A stretch of 48,219 nt of DNA from Caecitellus pseudoparvulus (taxonomy: Eukaryota > Bigyra: Bicosoecida): positions 1 to 48,219 of the forward strand of contig CBFFRQ010000114.1 of NCBI GenBank assembly GCA_965644315.1. Reading direction: 5' to 3'. The position numbers and the translations under genes are program-made. The notes below the pieces were generated by a model, which saw nothing but the letters and a program-made list of their open reading frames with translations, was not told where the DNA came from and made no database searches. Positions 21,297 to 31,933 of this stretch are shown here, in pieces (the first letter of the stretch is position 1; every line of letters starts with the position of its first letter).

Positions 21297-24200
21297 TTGA
21301 CGGCATGGACGAGGGAGTGCTTTGCGAGAGGTGCTGGTGTTGCTGCCGCTTCGTGCGCCTGGGAGCGTTCTGCCATTGCCACTGACGGCAGCGGCGCCGC
21401 TCAGCGCAGGGTGGCGTGCCTCCCACAGGCGCTGCACAAGAGTGCATGCGTATCATGCCGTAACCTTCAGCATGCTCGCGGCAGTCTTCCACGCCCATCC
21501 CACGATGCCACAGCGTGCGTCGCCACGCCCTCAGCACCAGCTGCATCCACACCCAGCAACTCTCCCTCTGTGACGCCATCAGTGACAGCAACTCGCAGCG
21601 CGACTCCGTCTTCAAGGCCGCCTGAGTGGCTGTCCTCGACTGTGCAGCAAGAAGTGGCCTTGAATGGGGGCACCATCGTTGCAGCACTGCACGATCCAGC
21701 GGTGCTGTTGGTCGGTGCTCAGACAGGGACCAGTGTTGGCGCCCCCTTGTTTCTATCTGACGCAGCAGACGTCGGATCTGCTGCGACACTTGCTGTTTTG
21801 AGCGTGTCTTGCATCGACGCGAGGCTTACGGCTTGGGGTCCTTGTCTGCCCTCGACTGACTGGTGGAGTGTGACTCGAACCTTTACGTCCACGTTTCCAC
21901 GCTTGGTCGTCTCCCTTTCCTTGCAGCTTGGGCCTGCCGCAGTTGATGGGCTGCCACGACTCCCCAGCGCGTACTTGGAGTCGACTGAGAATTCGGGAGC
22001 ATTTGACCTTGTGGTTCACGTCCGTGGCGTCGTGGGCTTGAATGCGACTGCAGTCGTGCCCGTGAAGGTGGTCGACTTGGCTGCAAGCTCAGCGCCACTG
22101 CCTTCCATCGCCCCATCCAGGTCGCCCCTCGTGCGCCCATCGAGCAGCAGAACGCCAACGCCAACGACATCCAGCAGTGCGTCCGCCCAGCCAACGAAAT
22201 CACCCGGTGCCTCCCCCTCGTCCTCCGCCAGCGTCACTCCCCAGCCCCTGCCGTTCCTCACCGCATTCCCCGTGGAAGTGGGCGCTGGTTTTGAGCTGAA
22301 CGGCCAGTCTGATATAAAGTCTCAAGCTGTCATCGTGTCCAGTGTCGAACACGTGCACTGGGACGCACAGATTTCCTTTTGGGGCCAACAGCAGGGCTGG
22401 CTGACGCTGTCTGCAGCCCAGAAGGCGTGACTCCCCGCAAACCAAAGCCAGCAAGGAGTCGTCTTGACCATGCAGTCTGTGAACCTGCCTCCTGGTCTGC
22501 ACCGGGCCACGGTTACCTTCCAGGCAAACTCGACGGCTTCAAGCGAAGCGGCTGGCTGGGCAACTGGGCGACTTCGGGTGGCCGACCTTTAGCCTGTCAT
22601 CGTGCAGGTCACGTTGCGGGTCATCGCGCCGATCTCGGACATACGGCCTCGTGTCATGGAGCGAAACGTCATCCCAGGCGGCAACAGCACCCAACAGCTG
22701 CTTCTGCGAAATGTTGGGTCTGGCACCCTGACCTGGACACTTGACCACGCGGACGCTACATTGGCTCCATGGCTCGCAGTGTGCACCCCAGCAGGTGTAT
22801 GTGGCCATGCTGGAGGCACCGGCTCCGACATTGCTTCCGTGCTTGTCAGTGAGCAGGGCGTCGTTTCGGTTGGATCCTTGCGCGAAGTGTCAGGGGTGCT
22901 GCAGGGGTCCCTTGGCGTGGGTGAGCGCGTGCTCCTCACAGTGTGGCTGGTGTCTCCGGGTGCAGCTGTCAGCGGACTGTTTTCGAGCACCTTGCGCTTG
23001 CGCACGAATGAGTGCGATGCCAAGTCCAAAGCTGGGCAGCTTGATCATGTGCTGCCCGTGACCATGCGCTGTACGCTGCTTTCTGTGGCCACTGGCACCG
23101 TGTCGCTGACAGTGGCGCCAAGCAAGGACGCCTCCGGCATCGCCATTCTGCAGACGTTGGCTTCCTTCGCTGATCTACACGTGCAAGTGGTTCCGTCGCA
23201 GGGCACCACGTCCACAGCCACATGGCTCCAAACAACCACGACAAAGCATGAGCTCTTGCTGCCTGCTTCCACTGGGCAACTGGTGGTGCCAGTCAGCGTT
23301 GTGCATGGGGGTGAGCTGTGTCTTGGGCCACGGCCACCCCCAGGGCTTCTGTGCGGCAGCGGAGAGCTTGCGGCAACAATCCTGGTGCGCATCACTGCAT
23401 TTGTGGCAGAAGGTGCGTCAGGTGCGACGGACGTGGCCGCGCTGGCAGCGTACGAAGAAATCCGGGCTATCCCAGTGCGGGTGCAGGTGCGCGGTGGAGG
23501 GGCGTTCTCGCACACGAGTAGATTCATGCTGCCCGATGCCGTTTCGTGGCCCAAACGCGCTGACCGCGAAATGATTGCCATTCAGTCTGCTTTGAGCGGG
23601 CAACGCAACATGTCCATGGTGGATGCCTCAGCGCCTGGAGGCACAATCATTGTGTCTGAGCGACAGCAAGTGGGGCTCCTGCTTGATGCTCGAGATGCCA
23701 CAAGTCGGGAAGTACAGTCCCTTGTTGAGTTGCCGCAAGTGCGACAGTTAGTGACTGGCGAACCCGACCTGACTGTTGGGCTGGCGGCGCTGGACGAAGG
23801 GCGTGCCGTACTGCAAGTCCAACCATCTCAGCCACAAACTACGCTGCTCAGATCCTCTATCTCTGGGCAAGCCATATATCCGTATCTGTCACGGGGTGCG
23901 GTGGCTGTGCCTGCTGTGGTAGTGAGCCCGACTTGCCGCACCGACAGCGAGGTGCTAGCTGACTCGCAGATGGACTGCATTTGTGCTACTGGCTGGGAGC
24001 GCCGCCAGAGCACCAATGACACTTTTGGGCTTCGTTGTGAACGCTGCCCTCCTGGAACAATCCGGGCCAATGTTGAAAACCAAGAGGCTGCATGCACGCA
24101 GTGCCCTGGCGGCACGTTTGCCAACCTGGCCCAGACCAAGTGCTTGCAGTGCCCCTTGAACGGCGTCAGCTGCGCTGCTGGGCAGTTCAGGCCTCGCCCG

Positions 24201-26498
24201 GGTTTCTGGTGTGATACCTGCGTGACCGATGCGTCCATGGTGCCATCACACCCCAAGCTGCAGGAAAGGTACTGGAGCAAGCTGAAAGATGTGGCCAGTG
24301 CCGAGTTGCAGGGTGAAACAACCAGCGCTGATTCGCCCACGAGACGGCGTCTGCAAGCACTTGTGAATGAGACAGCTGAGTTGCAGGCCGCAGTCGCAGG
24401 GAAAGCGGTTCTTTACGCTGGTGCGAGCATCCTTCAGTGCACGCCTCCAGATGCATGCAGGCCTGTAGCGAACTCGAGTGGCATCTCCTGTGTGCCTGGG
24501 CACAGGGGCATCCTCTGTGGCGAGTGTGCTGAAGGCTGGGCAAGGTCCAGCCCACAGCTGCTTTGTGTGAAGTGCCCCGATGACAGTTTTGGCTTCCTGC
24601 AGAGCATCGGCTCCTGGGTTTTGTTCACGGGGCTCCTCGTGTACTTGGCCCTGCGCACGAGTGATCGGGAAAGCAAGGAGGGCCAAAGCAGGGGACTGCT
24701 CATTGGGGTGTTCCGTGTCATGACCGGCTGGGCCCAGATGTATGCTGTGCTGCTGAGTACCCGCTTGCCTCCTGAAAGCGCGTTGGATGGCCTCATGGCG
24801 TGGCTCTCCTCAGTGTCAGTCGGCGTCGGCACCAACTCGGTGCCTGCCCAGTGCGCCTTGCGTGCAGACATGTACACTCGCTTCTTCATCACCTTGAGCA
24901 TACCCATAGCTGCAGTGAGCATTCCGTTGATCGTAGCGGGTGTGACCAGCATCTTGCAGCGGCAAAGCCACGCAGTGCTGCAGGCTGCTGCTGAGAGGCA
25001 TGCCGAGGAGAAGGGCGGGGGCTCAGTTGGCGGGGAAGGCGTTGCCGAGTCTGGGGTAGAAGCTCCACAGCCCCTTGCCGCTTCCACTCCTCCCAAGAAA
25101 GAGGGTACTTTGGTTGACGATACGTTCGCCTTCCCTGCGCCAAAAACCCTGGTGTCTCCAACTTCCAGGCCGTCTGCGCTGGTTCCAAGGTCCACCTCAT
25201 TCCAAGACGACACAGGCCCGACCGACCCATCTCCAGCAGCGAGACGGACATCTGCGTGGGCTAACTTGGACAACCTGGTCGAGGCTGATGAAGAGTCGGA
25301 AGGCTCAGTTGTCATTGATATGCGCAAGCCGCGATCAAGCCGCGGCCAGGCTGCAGCGCAGGTTGAAGCAGCTGTGATGCCTGGCGCACCGCCGGCCCAC
25401 CCTGCAAGCATGCGCTCTGAGGAGAAAGCTGTGCTGGCAAAGACTGTGGACCTCTTCAAGCAGCGGGCGAGGTGTGCTGAGCAAGCGTATCGCGCAGCCT
25501 TCATCCTGCTCTTGCTGGTGCACTTCCCTGTAGTCGAGGCATGTCTGCGCATGCTGGACACGTACGACTTCCGCATCCTGGGCTTCCTGTTCCTCCGTTC
25601 AGATGTCGCACACGGAAGCATGGACTCCATGTTCCAGACCGCCCAGTTGGCAGCATACCTTGGCTTGCTGGTGCGGGGCGTCGGCATCCCACCCGGCAGC
25701 GCCTGTCTCGTATGCCGCCACAGGCACCATGTCTACAAGCACAGCGTGAAGGCAGTGTACGGTGCGGTGTATGAAGGGTTCAGAATTCCCCGTGCGCACT
25801 CTGAGGACTCACCCCGCAAAGAAGAAGACGAGCCCAACTTCTGGTACTGGGAGTTGCTGGTTGTGCTGCCACGGAAAGTGCTCCTTGCTGCAGTCGCTGT
25901 CACCGTGCGCAATGCCGAGCTGCAAGCAGCGCTGATCTGCCTTGTGCTGTCAGCTTCCCTTGTCGTCCATGTTGCATCCTTGCCGTACGAGGTTACGCTG
26001 ATGAATGCTGTGGAAACCGCAGCACTGACCGCCATTTGTGTGTCTGCCTTCGGAGGCCTGGCGCTGGGCGACGAACTTCTGGTCGGGGAGAAGACGGAGT
26101 TCCTGCTGCAGGGCGCCATCTTCCTAGCCAACACACTGTTCTTGGCCATGACTTTCCTCCTCCTGCTCGGCGCAGGCGTCGCCACCCTGCGTACGCGGCA
26201 CGCTGCAGTCTTTGACTGGCTGAAGCTGTACCTGCAGCAATCGCCGACGCATTCACACTTGAAGCACGTCCCACACCCAGGCCTCTGGTGCTGCACGTTT
26301 GGACCACGCAGGAGCGCAGCGGCCTGCATTGCGCTCGGCAACTGCATTTCTGTGGAGAAGGCAATCGCCCTCTCGCATGATGTGGCCATGGTGCGGGAAG
26401 CTGGCCTGCACCTGGAAGCAGAGGCGACGAGGCTGCAGACCCCAGCCACCCGCACCAAGTCTCCCGTGGTCGTCCGCCCTGCCATTTCTGGCTCTTGA
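21297..26498 (+). pseudogene. Stalk / BACON-like / Cys-rich / multi-span membrane protein, interrupted by two in-frame stops
   Basis: One reading frame runs from about 21297 to 26498 but is cut by a TGA at 22428 and a TAG at 22590; between them the text is protein-like (GVVLTMQSVNLPPGLHRATV), and it continues after the second stop as PVIVQVTLRV. In order: a Ser/Thr/Pro stalk, a beta domain, a second stalk, BACON/Ig-like modules (N.GSGTLTWTL....PWLAV), and ephrin-receptor-type Cys repeats (CPPGT....C.QCPGGTF). Next comes the Cys box CVPGHRGILCGECAEGWARSS....C.KCP, and then about nine membrane spans with the motif FWYWELLVVLPRKVLL. The last 1,298 residues (22602-26498) are fully open. The frame has no ATG near its start, so a 5' exon or domain is missing. 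It could be a decaying gene, a gene with tiny introns, or stop readthrough; a pseudogene is the simplest reading. Role: surface receptor- or channel-like, unproven. Confidence 0.7.
22428..22592 (+). other. Two in-frame stop codons in a conserved reading frame
   Basis: TGA at 22428-22430 and TAG at 22590-22592 lie in the same frame as the reading on both sides, so no frameshift is involved. A GT...AG pair that would remove the TGA in frame would be only 21 nt long (22427-22447), which is implausibly short for an intron. Confidence 0.8.
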
Positions 26499-27008
26499 GG
26501 AAAGAATGGAAAGAGAGGGTGACATGGGCTGCAAAATGCATACACTAGTTTGCCTGGCTTGGTGGCAGGCACATTTACGTACATGCCAAAATGTTGAGCT
26601 ACAAGTTTGTCTTCCCTCATTGATGCACTGTCGATGCCAAGTGTCAAATTGTACGGATGGTCTTGCGACGTGCAGCAGATCTCGGCTAAGACTAGGAAGT
26701 GGGGCGATCTCTAGAGGACCATGAAGGTATTTGAGTTGAAAAGAGAGTGAACGGTCCAGCTCGAAGAAGCTGTGGAGGCAGTACGAGGCGAAAGGCACGA
26801 GGGGCAGCAGACGCCACTGCCTCGGCTGACACTTGGAGCAGTTACGGTGCGTGAGGAAAACGCGGAAGCCCAGGTGCTGTTCATGTTCAAAACTGGAATG
26901 TGAAAGTGCAACTTAGAAATTGACCCTGGTCGGCCTGCTGGAGCCTTGCTCCTTCCACAGCGCGGAGGTGCATCGAGGCCACATGTGCGGAATCTGCGCC
27001 GCAACGCC
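26499..27008. other. Intergenic with a short orphan reading frame
   Basis: Separates the membrane-protein gene from the ankyrin-like gene. A frame without an ATG at its start, 26751-26903, reads as a plausible protein fragment (QLEEAVEAVRGERHEGQQ... ending VLFMFKTGM) and could be an exon or a remnant. I do not recognise it. Confidence 0.3.
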
Positions 27009-28507
27009 ATGGCGAGTGAGGCGGACGATGCCGGTGCCGTGGGAGAGTGGAGGGCTGCTTGCACAGGTGGTGACGTAACCACACTGATGGACATGTTCCA
27101 CGGATCAAAGGCGAGTGCAGAGTCTGTGCTTGGGGCTCTGACAGGGGACGACACTCCGCTGGCTTTTTGAGAGCATGTGGAGCAGGGCACGTTGGCCTGT
27201 TGCGAGCACTGCTGGCCGTGGAGGAAGAGGCAGGCCTGGATGTCCATGCAGGTGATGAGAATGGCCCTGAGGCGGGTTTTCGATTGGCTTGCTGGAATGG
27301 GCATGTGGAGACGGTGCGGGAGCTGCTTGCGCTGAGCGGGGAAAGGACCGTGGATGTGCACGCTGGGGATGAAGACGGGCCTGAGTTTGCCTTTCGAGCG
27401 GCCAGTTCTGAGGGCCACCTGGATGTTGTTTGCGAGCTGTTGCGTCTCGGCAGCGAGCGTGCAGTGGACGTGCGCGCTGGGGACTCGGCTGGGCCTGAGG
27501 CTGCCTTCCGAGCCGCGTGCTTGCACGGCCACTTGGATGTTGTGCGTGTGTTGCTGCGGCTTGATGGGGACCGTGAGATTGATGTGCATGTGGGAGATGA
27601 AGATGGGCCTGAGGCCCCCTTTCGGTACGCGTGTGCACGGGGCCATGTTGGTGTGGTGCGCGAGCTCCTGGCGCTCACAGGCCACCGCGTTGTGAACGTG
27701 CACGCTGGAGATTGGGAGGGACCAGAGGCTGGCTTTCGGAGGGCATGTCAGCACGGCCATGACGCTGTAGTTCGGGAGCTGCTGGCTCTCACTGGTGATC
27801 GGCAGGTAGACGTGCACGCATGTGACGAGGATGGGGCTGAAGCTGGCTTTCGATCTGCATGTGCAGGAGGACATGAGACTGTCGTGCGAGACTTGCTCGC
27901 CCTTTCTGGCGAGCTGGCCGTGGATGTACATGCAAGGGATGCTGATGGGCCTGAGTCTGCCTTTCGGCTCGCTTGCCGGTATGGCCACGCAAACGTTGTG
28001 CGTTTGCTGTTGGCGTTGCCAGCGGAGGGTGCGGTGGATATCCACGCCGGAGACAGAGTTGGGCCCGAGTATGGCTTCCGATGGGCTTGCTACCTTGGCC
28101 ACTTGGCCGTGCTGCGCGAGTTACTTGGCGTGGTTGGCGACGGGGCGATTGATGTTCATGTTGCAGATGGGACTGGGCCAGAGGTTGGTTTTCGGAGTGC
28201 TTGTGAGCGTGGCCACGTGCACGTGGTGCGCGAGCTGTTGGCCCTCACGGGACAAAGAGCTGTGGATGTTCATGTGGGAAGCTGGGACGGCCCTGACGTG
28301 GGCTTCCGCATGGCGTGCAGGAATGGCCACCCGGACGTGGTGCGAGAGTTGATGGGGCTCACAGGCAGCCGGGCCATGCCACGGGAAGCTGCAGCGTTGG
28401 TGGGGGACACTGCCCTGCAGGCAGGGAAGGACGCTGCATGGTACGGAACAAGCACGAGAAGTGGGAGGCGCCATTGTTTACTTCTGAGGTCAGCTTGCAG
28501 GCGGTGA
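27009..28507 (+). pseudogene. Ankyrin-like repeat protein (38-residue period) with a one-base frameshift
   Basis: The reading starts at the ATG at 27009 (MASEADDAG) and stops at a TGA at 27168, but the frame one base back continues from 27164 without a break to a TGA at 28505. The switch falls on a run of five Ts; a sixth T would give one protein of about 499 residues. Alignment of GFEVACQKGH in the paralogue at 5481-6545 with AFLRACGAGH here shows the two halves belong together. Eleven repeats of the DVHAGDxxGPEAGFRxACxxGHxxVVRELLALTG type follow, then the family C-terminus (QAGKDAAWYGTSTRSGRR..LLLRS). No signal or membrane span. Either a recent break, a homopolymer error in the assembly, or a slip site; the long intact downstream frame argues against an old pseudogene. 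Confidence 0.75.
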
Positions 28508-29352
28508 TGTTTACATGTGGTCGTCGGTCTTGGCTGCAGAGTTCAGTTCTGGGTGGCTGAGGCATCGGAGAGAGCAGTTGCAGGATTTGGCCGGATGATG
28601 CAGGTGAACGTGATCAACAGTTGAAGACAGCAAGCTGCAGAACTCGCGAGACTGATAGAGGCCCCTGTGGCACGTTTTGAGGTCTGGAACTTCCGGGAGT
28701 ACCATGCTGCCAGCCTTGAACTGGGTGTGGATGCAGCGGCTGCTACAGCGCCTATTGAGAGGTCGCTGGGCCCTTCGATGTCCAGGCCTTGGCAGCTTTG
28801 GAGGCAGCTATGAAGTGTAGTCCAAATGGAAGGACACTTTGGCCCCGGGATGATGATGGAGGGGGAAGCACGGCGTGGGGCGCATCGTGTCTCTTCCTTG
28901 AGGTGCTGCATCGGGCGGCTGCTGGGACGCACGCGCAGCATGTCGCCCCAGCCGCTGCTGCCACGTAGCCCACGCGGGGCTATTGAAGGCTCCATATTGT
29001 GTCACGGTGTGCGGAAGGTTGCCACTGCAGACCGAGCGGGGTGGTGACGCCCGCCACAGCCAAGCAAGGCGGGCCGTGCCGCTTCATTTTGGTACTGGGC
29101 ACAATCGGCACATTGCAGCATACTATTTTTGACAAGGACAGATCTCGTAGCTCCAATGTTCTGCTGTGTGAGTACGTCAAAGGGCTTTCGCGCTTGGGGG
29201 TCCGGGAGTCGCCTCCGCTTCTTGATGGCGCATGAAACGCCCATCAGAAGCTGTCAACGCGTGCTGCTCGCGCCACAATGCTTGCCTAGTGCTGTCGATG
29301 CACTGTGTTGCACATGAATTCTCATTTGTACCACTACTAGGGTCCGTGTATC
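28508..29352. other. Intergenic with a short orphan reading frame
   Basis: A plus-strand frame without an ATG at its start, at 28625-28813, reads LARLIEAPVARFEVWNFREY and is plausible as an exon or gene remnant, but I cannot assign it. The rest shows no gene, repeat or RNA. The promoter of the RCC1 protein gene should lie near 29100-29350, where composition becomes more AT-rich. Confidence 0.3.
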
Positions 29353-31539
29353 ATGCTCTTTTCCCTGTACCACTCGCAGGCGCGCATCAGGCAACACCGC
29401 TTTCAGAACGTGCAGTGTCGGATCCTTCAGGACGCGCTGTGCCCCACGCAGCATCCCTCATTGCCGCGTGGCATTGCCATGGGTCCCCATGCTACGAACC
29501 AATGCGCTAGCGCCTGTCTGTCTTGCGCTGCGCACTTGCAAAAGCGGGCAGGAGCCGGCGCAGCGTGCCGGTGGCGTTTCGCAGTGCTCTCCGCTGCCTT
29601 CCTGGCAACGTTGGGCTGCGCCGAAGCTCACGTTGCACTTCGTGGACTCAGTTTGATGCTGAATGATGTCAACCTTCATCGCCGCTTGGCGAGCACGTCT
29701 GTTGAAGACACTCAGCTATCTTCCGGCGGCTTGCATACCTGCGCCGTGACGGACGGCAAGGTGCGATGCTGGGGCGGAGGCTACAGTGGGCAGCTCGGGT
29801 ACGGGAACTTGAACCCCATCGGAGACAACGAGCTACCAGAAACTGCAGGCAATGTGAACGTAGGCGCTGGTGTTGTCGTGGTCCAAGTTTCGGCAGGAGG
29901 CAGCCACACTTGTGTTGTGCTGGATGACGGAGGTGTCATGTGCTGGGGCTCCTCCATCGCCGGCCAGCTCGGGTACGGCAATAAGGAGAACGTTGGCGCC
30001 TCTGAGGATCCAGCTGCGGCGGGAACCGTTGATTTGGGCTCTGGTGCAGCCGCTGCCCAAGTGTCTGCAGGCAAGAGCCACACGTGCGCAGTGTTGACAA
30101 CTGGGCTGCTTATGTGCTGGGGGTTTGGATCAAACGGCCGGCTTGGGTATGGTAACACCAACAACATTGGTGACAATGAGCACCCATCTGCTGCAGGCGC
30201 TGTCTACCTGGGTGCAGGTCTTGCTGCAGCACAGGTTTCCGCTGGAGACAGCCACACGTGTGCTGTGTTGACGAACGGTGGGGTCATGTGCTGGGGGACA
30301 GCATTCTCTGGCAGGCTCGGATACAGCAACTTCAACCACATTGGTGACAACGAGCACCCTGCTGCTGCAGGTCAAGTTAATTTGGGCGGGGGACGCGCGG
30401 CAGCACGAGTTGCTGCAGGACAGAGCCACACGTGCGTGCTTCTCACGAGCGGAGAGGTCATGTGTTGGGGGTCGGGGTCCAGTGGCCAACTTGGGTACGG
30501 CAACACCGAGTTCATTGGCAACGATGAGCACCCGGCAACTGCTGGGACTGTTGATCTTGGGGGCGCAACAGCATCTCACATCACTGTCGGGAATGATCAC
30601 AGCTGTGCGCTCTTGACGACCGGTGGGGTCATGTGCTGGGGGCTGGGGTCTCATGGGATGCTTGGGTATTCCAACACCGCCAGCGTTGGAGACAACGAGC
30701 ATCCAAGCTCTGTTGGTACTGTGAACATGGGCTCTGGGGCTGTGGCAACTCACCTGTCTGCAGGAGAGCGCCATACGTGTGTGCTGCACTCCCCAGCAAG
30801 TGCCATGTGCTGGGGTGAAGGCCAGCATGGCAAGCTTGGCTACGGCAACACGCAGAACATCGGTGACGACGAGCACCCTGCAGATGCAGGCTTCATTCGA
30901 TTTGTCCCCTCTCCATCCCCGTCGCCCACCTCCTCACCCAGTAGCACTCCCTCTGCAACAGTCTCCCCTTCTGTGTCCCCCACGAGTTCGGCCACCCCAT
31001 CTGTATCGCCGACAGCAAGCTCCTCTTCCAGTCAAACAGCCACTCCATCAGCGACTGCTTCAATTACACCCTCTCCTTCGCAGTCGCCCTCAGTGACGCC
31101 CAGCCACAGTCCCACTCCGTCAAGCTCGGCGACGGCAACTAACAGCCCAACTGCAACAAGCTCGGCGACAGCGACGACAACAGCCACAATGTCCAGCTCT
31201 CCGACAGGCACCCCGTCCTCTTCTGTGACACCGACAACCAGCTCGACGGCGTCTAGCAGTGCAACCGCCACAGTGTCCATGACAAGCAGTGTGACTTCAT
31301 CACCATCCTCATCTGCAGCTGCCCCACAGCCACCCCAGGCCTCCAATCCTTCAGCCATTCAGGGACAGGTGAGCAGCAGCGGGCCGAGTGAAGGGGGGCA
31401 GTCTTGGATGGTTGCTGGCATTGTGGTGATCGTGGGATTGGTCGCTGCTGTTGCTGCATTCGTATTGCTTCAACGCTGGCGTATGCCGAGCCAGTCTGCA
31501 GGAAGTGCAGGAAGTAACCCTGCTCAGACACAGCCGTGA
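29353..31539 (+). CDS. RCC1-repeat beta-propeller surface protein with stalk and single membrane span
   Basis: 728 residues. Seven RCC1-type repeats (QVSAG.SHTCAVLT.GGVMCWG.G..GQLGYGN...IGDNEHP) make a complete seven-bladed propeller at about residues 115-510. A long Ser/Thr/Pro stalk follows, then one membrane span (MVAGIVVIVGLVAAVAAFVLL) with a short basic tail, so the propeller faces outside. A hydrophobic segment (RFAVLSAAFLATLGCAEA) ahead of the first repeat serves as signal peptide or anchor. It sits well inside the ORF if the ATG at 29353 is used, and the ATG at 29479 (MGPHATNQ) would shorten the leader. Classical RCC1 is a nuclear exchange factor for Ran, but these Cys-containing extracellular repeats more likely bind a ligand than a GTPase. 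Each blade has paired Cys residues (TC...CWG), consistent with disulphides outside the cell. The reading frame is intact. Confidence 0.85.
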   Translation: MLFSLYHSQARIRQHRFQNVQCRILQDALCPTQHPSLPRGIAMGPHATNQCASACLSCAAHLQKRAGAGAACRWRFAVLSAAFLATLGCAEAHVALRGLSLMLNDVNLHRRLASTSVEDTQLSSGGLHTCAVTDGKVRCWGGGYSGQLGYGNLNPIGDNELPETAGNVNVGAGVVVVQVSAGGSHTCVVLDDGGVMCWGSSIAGQLGYGNKENVGASEDPAAAGTVDLGSGAAAAQVSAGKSHTCAVLTTGLLMCWGFGSNGRLGYGNTNNIGDNEHPSAAGAVYLGAGLAAAQVSAGDSHTCAVLTNGGVMCWGTAFSGRLGYSNFNHIGDNEHPAAAGQVNLGGGRAAARVAAGQSHTCVLLTSGEVMCWGSGSSGQLGYGNTEFIGNDEHPATAGTVDLGGATASHITVGNDHSCALLTTGGVMCWGLGSHGMLGYSNTASVGDNEHPSSVGTVNMGSGAVATHLSAGERHTCVLHSPASAMCWGEGQHGKLGYGNTQNIGDDEHPADAGFIRFVPSPSPSPTSSPSSTPSATVSPSVSPTSSATPSVSPTASSSSSQTATPSATASITPSPSQSPSVTPSHSPTPSSSATATNSPTATSSATATTTATMSSSPTGTPSSSVTPTTSSTASSSATATVSMTSSVTSSPSSSAAAPQPPQASNPSAIQGQVSSSGPSEGGQSWMVAGIVVIVGLVAAVAAFVLLQRWRMPSQSAGSAGSNPAQTQP

Positions 31540-31652
31540 AAGCGCCACGTGCTGATGCAAACTGGGCCGCGCTCAAGAGCTCATCAAGGGGTTGGACCGA
31601 ATGAATTTCAGGACTCAACCGCCATACACAGAGTGAATCAATTGTGGTGACG

Positions 31653-31683
31653 AATTTCGACTCGCTGATCATGAGTCGAAATT
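31653..31683. repeat. Small perfect hairpin, 11-bp arms
   Basis: AATTTCGACTC at 31653-31663 pairs with GAGTCGAAATT at 31673-31683 across a 9-base loop. It may be part of the same AT-rich insertion as the large palindrome that follows. Confidence 0.8.
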
Positions 31684-31712
31684 TGGAACTGAGATTGATT
31701 TACTCTGTTGAG

Positions 31713-31826
31713 CTTGTGTTTCCCGCCAAAATTAGTTGAAAATATTCAAAGTAATTGAGACTACATTATATAGAGTAGTCTCAATTACTTAGAAAATTTT
31801 CAATTAATTTTGGCGGGAATCACAAG
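31713..31826. mobile_element. Foldback / MITE-like palindrome with 52-bp arms
   Basis: Arms at 31713-31764 and 31775-31826 are reverse complements with about four mismatches in 52, around a 10-base AT loop. The arms carry TTTCCCGCCAAAA near the outside, and the opposite arm carries TTTTGGCGGGAA. It has no coding capacity and sits in AT-rich DNA. It looks like a foldback transposon derivative, although I cannot define a target site duplication. Confidence 0.7.
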
Positions 31827-31919
31827 ATATTTTAAGTATTTCAATTCAAATATTTCTTACCATAATAGTCTTAATTCTTTAAATTCACTAATTACTTTTT
31901 ATTTCCACTAAGTAACAAA

Positions 31920-31933
31920 TTAGGGTTAGGTTA
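31920..31933 (+). repeat. Interstitial telomere-like tract TTAGGGTTAGGTTA
   Basis: A short G-strand telomere repeat reading toward the right end. It forms the junction between unique DNA and the 3' end of LINE element 1. The strand direction is that of a right-hand chromosome end. Confidence 0.85.

Larger units (their letters stand above)
31540..31919. other. AT-rich spacer between the last gene and the LINE array
   Basis: From about 31620 to 31919 the sequence is strongly AT-rich, unlike all other DNA in the window. It holds two palindromes (annotated separately) and ends exactly where the TTAGGG tract starts. No gene is seen. Confidence 0.8.

Noticed and set aside
26711-28102. 463-codon minus-strand frame opposite the second ankyrin-like gene
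   Set aside because: Its periodic text only mirrors the 38-codon repeats on the plus strand.
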